This document shows, piece by piece, positions 1 through 8,440 of a stretch of DNA of 64,000 nt; the first letter of the stretch is position 1; every line of letters begins with the position of its first letter. The position numbers were made by a program, and so were the translations under genes. The notes below the pieces were generated by a model. That model had not been told where the DNA came from, did no database searches, and worked only from the letters and a program-made list of their open reading frames with translations. Source of the stretch: DASSUW01 sp963830725 (GTDB taxonomy: Bacteria > Actinomycetota > Thermoleophilia > Solirubrobacterales > Solirubrobacteraceae); assembly GCA_963830725.1 (NCBI GenBank), contig CAWHNO010000014.1:133803-197802 (forward strand), given 5' to 3'.

Positions 1-10
1 CTTGGCTCGG

Positions 11-3000
11 TCAGGCGCTGAGTGTGAGCTTGCGCGGCCCGGCCCGGAAGCCGAGCTCGAGCAGCACGCCCTCGTAGGGCGAGCCGACCACCGGTTCGCC
101 GTTGACGCGCTCCACCGCGAGCCGCCGCACGCGGCCGCGGCGCACGGCGTCGACCAGCGCCTCCAGGCTCGGCGCGAGCCGCGGGTCGTCCTCGGCGACG
201 AGGAACTGCAGGCCCTTGCCGCTGCGCTCGACGTAGAGCACGGGCTCGGCTCCGGCGAGCACGACGTACGCGCCCGCGGTGCGCGCCGGCGAGCGGTTCT
301 CCGTCTTCGGCCACTTCAGCGCGGCGCCGTATGGCTGCGCCGGGTCGGTGGCCGCGAGCACGAGCGGCGGCGCGGCGTCGTCGTCGCGCTGCGAGCGCAG
401 CCGCTCGACCGCGCCGGGGAGCGCGAACTGGGCGCCGCCGAGGCCCTCGATGAAGTAACCGCGCCGGGCGACGCCGATCGTCTCCAGCGCGGCAAGCGAG
501 TCGTAGAGCGACGAGAAGCCGCCGGGGATGCCCTCGGCCAGCACCTGCTCGCGCGTGACGATGCCGTAGCGCTCGAGCAGCAGCTCGGCCTGGGCGCGGC
601 GACGGGCGGCGGGATCATCTGAACGGAACAGCGCCTCGGTGAGCGACCAGCGGCCCTGCACGGTCGGTTGCGCTCCACGGCGGCGCGCGCTGAAGCTGCG
701 GCGCCGCTCGGCGCGCGCCTTCTGCGACCACGGCGCGGCGGCGGTGAGCTTGGGCGAGCGCAGCGGCGCCCACGCGTCGTTGGTCACCTCGCCGGCCCAC
801 ACGAGGTCCCACAGCGCCTCGACCAGCTCCTCCGTCGGCATGCCCGGTACGCCGCTCAACAGGTCGGTGAAGAAGCAGGCGCCCTGGGCCAGGCGCGCAC
901 GCAGCGCATCGTGGACGCCGCCCTCGGGAGCGGGCGGCGCGGGCGGGGCGCCGAGCAGCGGCGCGTCCTCGCGGAAGTAGATGGCCACGCGGCCGGAGCG
1001 GCGGCCGAGCGCCCCGGCGCCGACCCACACGATCTCGCCGGCGGAGCACAGCTGGTCGAGCCACGACGTCGAGTAGGCGCCGACGCGGCGCGGGAGCACG
1101 TCGCGCTCCCAGACGTCGACGGGCAGGGCGAGGCCCTGGAGCGGAACCAGCACGTCGCGCAGGCGGTCGATCCCGGCGCCCGAGGCGGGGTGGCGGTCGA
1201 CGCCCTGCCAGCTCGGCATGAACCGCGCCAGCGCGCGCTGGTCGGCCGGCTCGATCTCCTTGCGCAGCGCGGCGAGCGAGGCGCGCCGCAGGCGGCGCAG
1301 CACCTCGGGGTCGCACCACTCGCGCTGGGTGCCGCCGGGGCGCAGCTCGCCGCGGACCAGCTCGCCGGACCGCTCGAGACCGGCCAGCACCGGCGTGAGG
1401 TCGAGCCCATAGCGCTGCTTGAGCGCGCCGGCCTCGAACGGCCCGTGGCTGCGGGCGAAGCGGCGCACGAGCCGCTCCATGGCGTCGGGGACGTCCTCGA
1501 GGAAGACCTCGGGCAGCCCTGACGGCGGCACCGAGCCGAGGGCGTCACGGTAGAGCCCGGCGTCCTCGGACGCGATCCAGCGCGCCTCGCCGCCGACCCG
1601 CAGCCGCACCGCCCGACGCTCAGCCGCGAGTTGCTCGATCCATTCCGCGGTGCCGCCCCGCGCGTGCAACTCGCTCTCGGTCAGGTCGCCCACGCGCCGC
1701 AGGACGTCGTGCAGCGCGTCGACGCTGTCGGCGCGGGTGCGATCAGAGCGGCGCTGGAGATCGGCCTCGACCTGCTCGAGCGCGTCCGGGTCGATCAGCT
1801 CGCGCAGCTCCTCCTGGCCGAGCAGCTCGCGCAGCAGGTCGCGGTCGAGCGCGAGCGCGGCGGCGCGGCGCTCCGCGTTCGGCGTGTCGCCCTCGTACAT
1901 GTAGGTGGCGACGTAGTCGAACAGCAGCGAGGAGGCGAACGGGCTCGCCGTTGGCGTCTCGACCTCGACCAGGCTCAGCTCGCGCGAGTGCAGCGCGCGC
2001 AGCAGCTCGTGCAGGCCCGGCACGTCGAGCACGTCGCGCAGGCACTCGCGGTAGGTCTCGAGCACGATCGGGAACTGGCCGTAGCGCTTGGCCACCTCGA
2101 GCAGCGACTGGCTCTTGAGCCGCTGCTGCCACAGCGGGGTGCGCTTGCCCGGGTAGGCGCGCGGGATCAGCAGCGCGCGGCCCGCGTTCTCGCGGAAGCG
2201 TGCGCCGAACAGCGCGCTGCCGCCGAGCTCGCCGACCACCAGGTCCTGCAGCTCGTCCGGCTCGATCATCACCAGCTCCGCCCCGGGCGGCTCGTCGGCG
2301 TCGGGCAGGTGGACGATGATCCCGTCGTCGGACCAGATCGCGTCCGACTCGAGGCCGAACTGCTCGCGGATGCGGGCGCTGAGGGCGAGCCCCCAGGTGG
2401 CGTGCACGCGGCCGCCGTAGGGGGAGAGGATGCACAGCCGCCAGTCGCCGATCTCGTCGCGGAAGCGCTCGATCACGACGGTGCGGTCGCTCGGGATCAC
2501 GCGCGTGGCCGCCTGCTGCTCGCGCAGGAACTCGACGAGGTTGCCGGCCGCCAGCTCGTCGAGGTGGTACTCCTCGGTGAGCGTTGCGGGCTCTTGGTCG
2601 ACCGCCCAGCGGGCGAACGCGCCGATCGCCTGGCCGAGCTCCTTGGGGCGGCCGAGGCCGTCGCCCTTCCAGAACGGCACCGCGGCCGGGACGCCGGGGG
2701 CGGGGCTGACGATCACGCGGTCGCGCGTGATCTCCTCGATCCGCCAGCTCGAGGCGCCGAGCAGGAAGGACTGCCCGGGCCGCGCCTCGTAGACCATCTC
2801 CTCGTCGAGCTCGCCGACGCGGCGGCCGTCGGGCAGGTTGACGGAGTACAGGCCGCGGTCGGGGATCGTGCCGGCGTTGGTGATGGCCAGGCCGCGCGCG
2901 CCGCGACGGGCGCGGATCGTGCCGGCCACGCGGTCCCAGATGATCCTCGCGCGCAGCTCGCCGAACTCCTCGCTCGGGTAGCGGCCGTCGAGCATGTCGA

Positions 3001-4354
3001 GCACGTTCTCGAGCTGCTCGCGGCTCAGCTCGCCGTAGGAGTGGGTGCGGGTGACGAGGGCGAACAGGTCGTCGACGCTCAGGCCGTCGTCGCCGGCTTG
3101 CGCCGCCATGGCGACGATCTGCTGGGCGAGCACGTCGAGCGCGTTGCGCGGCACCACGGTTGTCTCGATCTGCCCCTCGCGCATCCGCTGGGCGACCACC
3201 GCGCACTCGAGCAGGTCGGCGCGGAACTTGGGGAAGATTCGGCCCTTGGAGACGTCGCCGACGTTGTGGCCGGCGCGGCCGATCCGCTGCAGCCCGGCCG
3301 TCACCGACTTCGGCGACTCGACCTGCAGCACGAGGTCGATCGCGCCCATGTCGATGCCGAGCTCGAGGCTCGAGGTCGCCACCAGGCACGGCAGCTCGCC
3401 CGCCTTGAGCAGGTCCTCGACCACGAGCCGCTCCTCGCGCGCCAGCGAGCCGTGGTGGGCACGCGCGATCGGCTCCTGCGCGAGCTCGTTGAGGCGCAGC
3501 GCGAGCCGCTCGGCGCCGCGACGGCTGTTGACGAAGATGAGCGTGCTGCGGTGCTCTCTGACGAGGTCGAGCAGCTTGGGGTAGATCGCCGGCCAGATCG
3601 ACTTGCGCGTGGCCTCCATGCCGGTGCCCTCGAAGGGGTCGAGCTCGATGTTCGCGTCGGGCTCGACCATCGACTCGACCGGCACGTGGACCTGGAGATC
3701 GAGCGGCTTGCGGACGCCGGTGTCGACGACGGTGCACGTGCGCTTCGGTCCGACCAGGAAGCGGCCGACCTCCTCGAGCGGGTTCTGCGTCGCCGAGAGA
3801 CCGATCCGCTGGACGTCGCGACCCGCCGCCTCGGCCAGCCGCTCGAGCGTGAGCGCGAGGTGCGCGCCGCGCTTGGTCTGCGCGACGGCGTGGATCTCGT
3901 CCACGATCACCTGCTCGGTCCCATCGAAGATCTTCGCCGCCTGGCTCGTGAGCATCAGGTACAGCGACTCGGGCGTGGTGATCAGGATGTCCGGCGGGTG
4001 GCGGACCATGTCGCGCCGGTCCTTCTGCGGCGTGTCGCCGGTGCGCAGGCCGACCTTGACGTCGGCGCCGATCCCGCGCAGCGGGGCGCGCAGGTTCTTC
4101 TCGACGTCATAGGACAGCGCCTTCAACGGCGACACGTAGACGAGCCGCGTGCGATCGGCGGTCGGCTCGGCGACCAGGCGGTCGAGGGCCCACAGGAACG
4201 CGGCCAGCGTCTTGCCCGAGCCCGTGGGCGCCGAGATCAGCGTGTGCTCGCCGGTGGCGATGGCCGGCCAGGCCTGCGCCTGGGCGGGCGTCGGCGTCTC
4301 GAAAGCGCGCTCGAACCACTCCCTGACCCGCGGAGTGAAGCGTGAGAGCGGCAC
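11..4354 (-). CDS. lhr: Lhr-type ATP-dependent DNA helicase
   Basis: Large superfamily 2 helicase of the Lhr family (DNA repair and recombination), 1447 aa, near the usual full length. Motifs in order: Walker A APTGSGKT (about residues 42-49), DEIH box (152-155), LSATQNP, the FVNSRRGAERL strand, then LGIDMGAIDLVLQ and QRIGRAGH (motifs V and VI), followed by the long Lhr C-terminal region. The open frame continues upstream to 5077, but that part is only a shadow of the neighbouring gene. I chose GTG at 4354 because TACCCT (4362-4367, minus strand) sits 7 nt before it, as expected for a leaderless start. It is the last gene in its direction and ends 11 bp from the window edge. Confidence 0.93.
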   Translation of the reverse strand: MPLSRFTPRVREWFERAFETPTPAQAQAWPAIATGEHTLISAPTGSGKTLAAFLWALDRLVAEPTADRTRLVYVSPLKALSYDVEKNLRAPLRGIGADVKVGLRTGDTPQKDRRDMVRHPPDILITTPESLYLMLTSQAAKIFDGTEQVIVDEIHAVAQTKRGAHLALTLERLAEAAGRDVQRIGLSATQNPLEEVGRFLVGPKRTCTVVDTGVRKPLDLQVHVPVESMVEPDANIELDPFEGTGMEATRKSIWPAIYPKLLDLVREHRSTLIFVNSRRGAERLALRLNELAQEPIARAHHGSLAREERLVVEDLLKAGELPCLVATSSLELGIDMGAIDLVLQVESPKSVTAGLQRIGRAGHNVGDVSKGRIFPKFRADLLECAVVAQRMREGQIETTVVPRNALDVLAQQIVAMAAQAGDDGLSVDDLFALVTRTHSYGELSREQLENVLDMLDGRYPSEEFGELRARIIWDRVAGTIRARRGARGLAITNAGTIPDRGLYSVNLPDGRRVGELDEEMVYEARPGQSFLLGASSWRIEEITRDRVIVSPAPGVPAAVPFWKGDGLGRPKELGQAIGAFARWAVDQEPATLTEEYHLDELAAGNLVEFLREQQAATRVIPSDRTVVIERFRDEIGDWRLCILSPYGGRVHATWGLALSARIREQFGLESDAIWSDDGIIVHLPDADEPPGAELVMIEPDELQDLVVGELGGSALFGARFRENAGRALLIPRAYPGKRTPLWQQRLKSQSLLEVAKRYGQFPIVLETYRECLRDVLDVPGLHELLRALHSRELSLVEVETPTASPFASSLLFDYVATYMYEGDTPNAERRAAALALDRDLLRELLGQEELRELIDPDALEQVEADLQRRSDRTRADSVDALHDVLRRVGDLTESELHARGGTAEWIEQLAAERRAVRLRVGGEARWIASEDAGLYRDALGSVPPSGLPEVFLEDVPDAMERLVRRFARSHGPFEAGALKQRYGLDLTPVLAGLERSGELVRGELRPGGTQREWCDPEVLRRLRRASLAALRKEIEPADQRALARFMPSWQGVDRHPASGAGIDRLRDVLVPLQGLALPVDVWERDVLPRRVGAYSTSWLDQLCSAGEIVWVGAGALGRRSGRVAIYFREDAPLLGAPPAPPAPEGGVHDALRARLAQGACFFTDLLSGVPGMPTEELVEALWDLVWAGEVTNDAWAPLRSPKLTAAAPWSQKARAERRRSFSARRRGAQPTVQGRWSLTEALFRSDDPAARRRAQAELLLERYGIVTREQVLAEGIPGGFSSLYDSLAALETIGVARRGYFIEGLGGAQFALPGAVERLRSQRDDDAAPPLVLAATDPAQPYGAALKWPKTENRSPARTAGAYVVLAGAEPVLYVERSGKGLQFLVAEDDPRLAPSLEALVDAVRRGRVRRLAVERVNGEPVVGSPYEGVLLELGFRAGPRKLTLSA

Positions 4355-4406
4355 GTTCCAAAGGGTACGAGCGGCCGGTCGCGGCCTCGCTCGTGCTGCC
4401 CGCACT

Positions 4407-4447
4407 CTTGGCGAGTTCACGGCGCATGTCGCCGTAAAGTCGCCAAG
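4407..4447 (+). repeat. Palindromic element copy A
   Basis: A 41-nt imperfect palindrome. Left arm CTTGGCGAGTTCACGGCG, loop CATGT, right arm CGCCGTAAAGTCGCCAAG; 16 of 18 positions pair. It holds the TGA stop of the DUF559 gene. A second copy in the same orientation holds that gene's start codon. In + orientation both read as a peptide of the form G-E-F-T-A-H-x-A-V-K. Confidence 0.85.
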
Positions 4448-5340
4448 CGCCGCCTGATCGCCGCCGCGACCCAGGCCGGGCGGCTCGTGACCTGCGCCCA
4501 CGTGAAGCGGAGCACGGTCCAGCCGGCCACGGCGAGCGTGACGTCGCGCGCGCGATCGTCCTCGAATGCGCGCGGCGAGCGGTGGTAGGCGTAGCCGTCG
4601 ACCTCGACGATCAGGCGAGCATCCCGCCACACGAAATCGACCTCGCTCCCCTCGATGCGGGTGTTGACGTTCGGCCGCGGGAGACCGTGGTCGTCGCAGA
4701 GCGCGAGAAAGCGCTCCTCCAGCTCGCTGCGGGTGAACGCGGTCCCGGCTATGTAGCGGGACAGCATCGCTTGCAAGGAGGGCGATCCCGGCCGGGTCGG
4801 GTGCGCCGTGATGGTCTTGTGGAGCTCGGCGAAGTCGATGAGGCCGCGCTGCTCGGCGAGGTCGAGCGCGTGCTCGAGGGGTCGGCCCTTGAGGGTGGTC
4901 GCGAGGTCGATGAGCGTGCGGATCGGGGTGGTGATCGGGATGCCCCGATTGGTCGTCGTCTCGCGGATCTCGAGCGTGAGGCTCCGGTGCAGCCGAATCC
5001 CGGCGCGCCGCGCGCGGCCCGACCGGCCGGGCACGGTCACGTGGATCGCCCCGGCGCCGACACGCCGAAGCTCCCATGCCGAAGCGGCGCTGGCGTGGCT
5101 GAGCACCGCGCCCTCGCCCGCGGCGAGCACCGCGGCCATCCAGCGGCCCTCGACGGTCAGCACGGGGTGCCCGACGGCGTACACGCCTTGATGAATGCGA
5201 TGCAACCGCGCGGCCCGCACGCGGTGATCGATGGCTGCCACGCTCAGGCCGAGCGCCAAGAGCTGGCGGCGCCCGACGACGCCGTGCTGAGCCACCGCCA
5301 GCTTCGCGATTCCGGCGTCGTTGGCGAGTTCACGGCGCAT
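4417..5340 (-). CDS. AbiEi-like winged-helix plus DUF559 (PD-(D/E)XK nuclease-like) protein
   Basis: A 307-aa protein. The N-terminal part (about 10-60) has the pattern HGVVGRRQLLALGLS...RLHRIHQGVYAVGHP, typical of AbiEi-type antitoxin or DUF4095-like winged-helix domains. The C-terminal part (about 215-290) is a DUF559/Vsr-like fold: EVDFVWRD (D about 235) followed by LIVEVDGY (E about 246, D about 248) and a final strand WTVLRFTW, which fits a PD-(D/E)XK nuclease core. No partner toxin lies beside it. The ATG sits in the loop of palindrome copy B and the stop in copy A, so the reading frame spans exactly from one palindrome to the other. It could be a stand-alone nuclease, a regulator, or cargo of a small mobile unit. 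The role is unknown. Confidence 0.75.
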   Translation of the reverse strand: MRRELANDAGIAKLAVAQHGVVGRRQLLALGLSVAAIDHRVRAARLHRIHQGVYAVGHPVLTVEGRWMAAVLAAGEGAVLSHASAASAWELRRVGAGAIHVTVPGRSGRARRAGIRLHRSLTLEIRETTTNRGIPITTPIRTLIDLATTLKGRPLEHALDLAEQRGLIDFAELHKTITAHPTRPGSPSLQAMLSRYIAGTAFTRSELEERFLALCDDHGLPRPNVNTRIEGSEVDFVWRDARLIVEVDGYAYHRSPRAFEDDRARDVTLAVAGWTVLRFTWAQVTSRPAWVAAAIRRRLATLRRHAP

Positions 5341-5360
5341 ATCGCCGTAAAGGCGCCAAC
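5320..5360 (+). repeat. Palindromic element copy B
   Basis: A 41-nt imperfect palindrome: GTTGGCGAGTTCACGGCG, loop CATAT, CGCCGTAAAGGCGCCAAC; 15 of 18 positions pair. It lies between the stop of the MFS gene (5378) and the DUF559 gene and contains the ATG of the latter at 5338-5340. Same orientation as copy A, 913 bp away. Confidence 0.85.
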
Positions 5361-5377
5361 CGAAAAGGTTCGCCCCC

Positions 5378-6577
5378 TCAGGCGACGCCGACGGGCTCGA
5401 CCAGCGTGTTGCGGCGAACGGCGACGATGACCGTCCCGGCGGCGGTGACCGCGGCGGCGACCACGAACGCCGTCCGCCATCCCGGACCCTCGACGATCGC
5501 TCCGGCGGCCGCCGCGCCGATCGCGATCCCGCCGACGAAGGCGGTCACCGGCCACGTGTAGGCCTCGGTGCGGGAGCCCTCGAGCGCGACCCAGCCGACC
5601 AGCTCGTTGCGGGTCGCCAGCAGCGGGGCGATGAACATGCCGGCCGGGATCACGAGCAGCGCCATCACCGCGACCGACGGCGCCAGCGCCAGCGGCAGCA
5701 GCCCGAGCGGGAGCAGCGCGGCGACCACGAGGTGCACGCGGTCGAGCGGTGGGCGGTTCGGCAGCGCGCCGTAGACGAGGCCACCGGCGGCGCTCCCGAG
5801 CGACCAGATCGCGAGCAGCACGCCGGCCGTGGCGGCGGCGCCGCTGGCGTCGCTGAACGCGGGCAGCGCCACCTCGCAGATCCCGATCCCGATGCCGGCC
5901 GGCACCGAGGCGAGCACGAGGGTGCGGACGCCGGGTGAGGCGAGCGCGCCGAGGGCGCCGGCCGGTGGGCGGTCGGGCTGCGGCCGGAACGCTCGCGACG
6001 GCGGCAGCGCCGTGAACGCGACCGTGCCCACGATCACGCTGGCCGCCGACACGGCCAACGCGGCGGGCGGGGCGAGCGTGGTCGCGATCAGCGCCGTCAG
6101 CAGCGGCCCGAGGACGAAGATCAGCTCGATCAGCACCGAGTCGAGCGCGTAGGCGGGCTGGAGCAGCTCCGGCCGCTCGCGCAGCAGGTCGGGCCACATC
6201 GAGCGCAGGACCGACGACGTCGGCGGGATGGCGAAGCCGGCCATGAACCCGAAGCCGACGATCACGGCGGCGGGCGCGCCGGCCTCAGTGGTCGCGACGA
6301 GGGCCCCGAGCGCTGCGGCGTGCACGATCCCGAGCGGCACCAGCACGCGCCGCTGGCCGTAGGCATCGACCAGGCGGCCCTGGACCGGAGCCCCGATGCC
6401 GCTGCCCGCCGCCAGCGCTCCCGCCACCGCCCCGGCGACGGCGAACGAGCCGCGCTCGGCGCGCAGGTAGAGCACGAGGGCGAGCGCGTTGATCCCGATC
6501 GGGAAGCGCGCCAGCAGCGTGGCCGCGATGAGCGCGGCCACGTGCGGGACACGCAGCACGGCGGCGTAGGCCGTCAC
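5378..6577 (-). CDS. MFS transporter
   Basis: A 399-aa major facilitator superfamily permease with about 12 hydrophobic segments. A basic inter-helix loop with GRLVDAYGQRR corresponds to the MFS signature between helices 2 and 3. The GTG start overlaps the stop of the upstream udgB by 4 bp (GTGA), so translation is probably coupled. The longer open frame up to 6862 is antisense noise of udgB. As the last gene of a tetR-udgB-MFS operon it may be a drug or metabolite exporter under the TetR repressor. The substrate cannot be told. Confidence 0.85.
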   Translation of the reverse strand: MTAYAAVLRVPHVAALIAATLLARFPIGINALALVLYLRAERGSFAVAGAVAGALAAGSGIGAPVQGRLVDAYGQRRVLVPLGIVHAAALGALVATTEAGAPAAVIVGFGFMAGFAIPPTSSVLRSMWPDLLRERPELLQPAYALDSVLIELIFVLGPLLTALIATTLAPPAALAVSAASVIVGTVAFTALPPSRAFRPQPDRPPAGALGALASPGVRTLVLASVPAGIGIGICEVALPAFSDASGAAATAGVLLAIWSLGSAAGGLVYGALPNRPPLDRVHLVVAALLPLGLLPLALAPSVAVMALLVIPAGMFIAPLLATRNELVGWVALEGSRTEAYTWPVTAFVGGIAIGAAAAGAIVEGPGWRTAFVVAAAVTAAGTVIVAVRRNTLVEPVGVA

Positions 6578-7257
6578 GACGACCCCGAGCGCGCTGCCCC
6601 GCCCGCGATCTCGTCTGCCAGCTCCCGCGCGCGGAGGAGCGCGGCCTCCATCATCGGCGCCGTGAGCTTGCCCGTGAACGTGTTCTGCTGGCTCGGGTGG
6701 AAGCAGCCGAGCAGCGCGTAGCGGCCGGCCCGCGCCTCTGCGCCGTGGCCGAACGGCGGTCGCGGCCGCGGGGCGGCGACGTTCCACGCGAACTGGCCGA
6801 GACAGACGATCACGCGCGCGTGCTCGAGCAGCGCGAGCTCGCGCTCGAGCCACTCGGAACACGCCTCGCGCTCGGACGGCAGCGGTTTGTTGGCCGGGGG
6901 CGCGCAGCGCACCGCCGCGGTGATGAAGCAGTCGCGCAGAGCCAGCCCGTCGTCGCGCTGAACCGAGGTCGGCTGGTTCGCGTAGCCGGTGGCGTGCAGC
7001 GCAGCGAACAGGAAGTCGCCCGAGCGGTCGCCGGTGAACATGCGGCCCGTGCGGTTGGCGCCGTGCGCTGCAGGCGCCAGGCCCAGCAGCACGACGCGCG
7101 CGGCGGGGTCGCCGAAGCCGGGGATCGGGCGGCCCCAGTAGTCCCAGTCGCGGAACGCCGCGCGCTTCTCGGCCGCCACCTGCTCACGCCACGCGACCAG
7201 CCGCGGGCAGCGGCGGCACTCGACGATCTCGCGTTCGAGCGCAGCGAGCTCCGTCAC
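6574..7257 (-). CDS. udgB: Uracil-DNA glycosylase, family 5 (UdgB-like)
   Basis: A 227-aa base-excision repair glycosylase that removes uracil from DNA. Motif 1 is GLAPAAHGANRTG followed by RMFTGDRSGDFL, the family 5 form. Cysteines at CRRCP (residues 14 and 17), RCAPPANKP and near 130 would ligate the expected 4Fe-4S cluster. Motif 2 appears as CFHPSQQNTFTG. GTG start with a 4-bp GTGA overlap with the tetR stop. The MFS gene follows with the same overlap. DNA repair and an exporter under one TetR gene is an uncommon grouping and may simply be a transcriptional unit of convenience. Confidence 0.88.
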   Translation of the reverse strand: MTELAALEREIVECRRCPRLVAWREQVAAEKRAAFRDWDYWGRPIPGFGDPAARVVLLGLAPAAHGANRTGRMFTGDRSGDFLFAALHATGYANQPTSVQRDDGLALRDCFITAAVRCAPPANKPLPSEREACSEWLERELALLEHARVIVCLGQFAWNVAAPRPRPPFGHGAEARAGRYALLGCFHPSQQNTFTGKLTAPMMEAALLRARELADEIAGGAARSGSS

Positions 7258-7898
7258 GGTCGCTTGCCGGCGGCCATCAGCCCGAGGCTGAGGCGCTCGA
7301 CCACCGGCTCGAGCTCGCGGATGTCGCCGGGTACACCCGTGCGGATCTGGCGCGAAGCGAGCTCGACGACGGCGCCGACGATCGCGAACGCGTCGTCGGG
7401 CGAGGCGAACCGCGGGGTGGCGCCGCGCTTGGCGTCCTCGTCGTTGAGCTCGACCAGGTACTGGGCGATCTCCTCGAGTGCGCGGTCGCGGCGCTCCATG
7501 GCGCGCGGGCCGGCGCCGACGATCTCCACCAGCAGCGTCTGCGACTCGTCGGGGTAGTGCGCGAGCGTCCCGAGGAAGGCGCCGAGCGTGGTACGCACGC
7601 GGGCCTCCGGATCGGCCGCGGTGTCGCGCGCCGCCGCGTCGCGCATCGCGTCGAGGACGATCTCGGTCGCGGCGTCGAACAGCGCGACGATGCAGTCCTC
7701 CTTGTTGGCGAAATGCTCGTAGAACGTCGCCTTCGACATCCCGGCCTCGCGGGCGATCGCCTCGGCCGTCGCCTCGGCATAGCCGACGCGGGCGAACACG
7801 GCCGCCGCGGCGGCGAACAGCCGCCCGCGCTGCCGGGTCTGCCGCACCTCGAGCGGCGGGGCGTGGCGACCCCTCGGGACCGTGGCACGTTCCTGCAC
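7254..7898 (-). CDS. TetR family transcriptional regulator
   Basis: A 214-aa repressor. Helix-turn-helix at about residues 33-75 (ATAEAIAREAGMSKATFYEHF, the classic TetR recognition helix ending in FYEHFANKEDC). The C-terminal ligand-binding domain is helical. GTG at 7898 is preceded by TACCAT with a 7-nt gap, so the transcript is probably leaderless; longer starts would run into the divergent lipoprotein promoter. First gene of a three-gene operon with udgB and an MFS transporter, which it probably controls. The ligand is unknown. Confidence 0.88.
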   Translation of the reverse strand: MQERATVPRGRHAPPLEVRQTRQRGRLFAAAAAVFARVGYAEATAEAIAREAGMSKATFYEHFANKEDCIVALFDAATEIVLDAMRDAAARDTAADPEARVRTTLGAFLGTLAHYPDESQTLLVEIVGAGPRAMERRDRALEEIAQYLVELNDEDAKRGATPRFASPDDAFAIVGAVVELASRQIRTGVPGDIRELEPVVERLSLGLMAAGKRP

Positions 7899-7936
7899 CG
7901 CTGCGATGGTAACCGCGCGACTAGGATCACAGCCCC

Positions 7937-8341
7937 ATGAAGCGCCTGCTCGCCCTCCTGCCCGTGCTCGTCCTCGCCGGCTGCGGCGCCTCCCAGGAGC
8001 CGTCGTCGGCCGAGCGCTTCCAGGGTGAGGAGCGCGCCGTCGCACTGAAGGTCGAGGCCCTCCAGGAGGCCGGCGAGCGCCGCCGGCCGGAGGAGATCTG
8101 CACCGACATCCTCGCCGGCGCGCTCGTCCAGCAACTGGAGGCCGCCGGCGCCGACTGCACGGACGAGATGAAGAAGGCGATCGAGGACGCCGACGACTTC
8201 GACCTCGAGGTCCGCAAGGTGACCGTCGACGGCTCGACCGCGACCGTGACGGTGCGCCGCGGCGACGACGGCCCGACCGAGACGATGGAGTTCACCAAGG
8301 AAGGTGGCCAGTGGCGGGCCACCTCCCTCAGCGGCGGCTAG
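7937..8341 (+). CDS. Small lipoprotein, function unknown
   Basis: A 134-aa secreted lipoprotein. Positively charged start MKRL, hydrophobic stretch and lipobox LAGC with the modified cysteine at residue 16. The mature part is charged and has a KVTVDGSTATVTV strand pattern, ending WRATSLSGG, as in lipoproteins with an NTF2-like or Lumazine-binding fold. TAGGAT lies 9 nt before the ATG, consistent with a leaderless start divergent from tetR. Ends against the truncated DUF4129-like remnant on the other strand. Confidence 0.8.
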   Translation: MKRLLALLPVLVLAGCGASQEPSSAERFQGEERAVALKVEALQEAGERRRPEEICTDILAGALVQQLEAAGADCTDEMKKAIEDADDFDLEVRKVTVDGSTATVTVRRGDDGPTETMEFTKEGGQWRATSLSGG

Positions 8342-8440
8342 AGCGGCGATCAGCTCGGCGCCGCTGACCGACTCGGCCGCCGCGGCCGGCGGGGCTGCCA
8401 GCGCCAGCGACGCGAGCAGCGTCGCGACGAGCCGGATCAC
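8339..8440 (-). pseudogene. N-terminal remnant of a secreted protein (DUF4129-type guess)
   Basis: GTG at 8440 overlaps the TGA of the upstream membrane-protein gene (GTGA), as a coupled next gene would. It encodes a good signal peptide, VIRLVATLLASLALAAPP followed by AAAAESVSGAELIAAL. After about 34 residues the frame runs into the antisense of the lipoprotein gene and loses protein-like character. In related genomes, as I remember, such membrane proteins are often followed by a DUF4129 protein starting this way. I read it as a deletion remnant. A genuine short secreted peptide is less likely. Confidence 0.5.

Noticed and set aside
1631..4345. Long 904-aa open frame on the + strand
   Set aside because: It is exactly antisense to lhr, highly biased to Arg/Ala/Val/Asp, with no domain pattern. 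GC-rich codon bias creates such shadows.
4107..4427. A 106-aa minus-strand frame starting MRRELAKSAG in palindrome A
   Set aside because: Its start comes from the palindrome itself and the remainder is an out-of-frame reading of the lhr 5' end.
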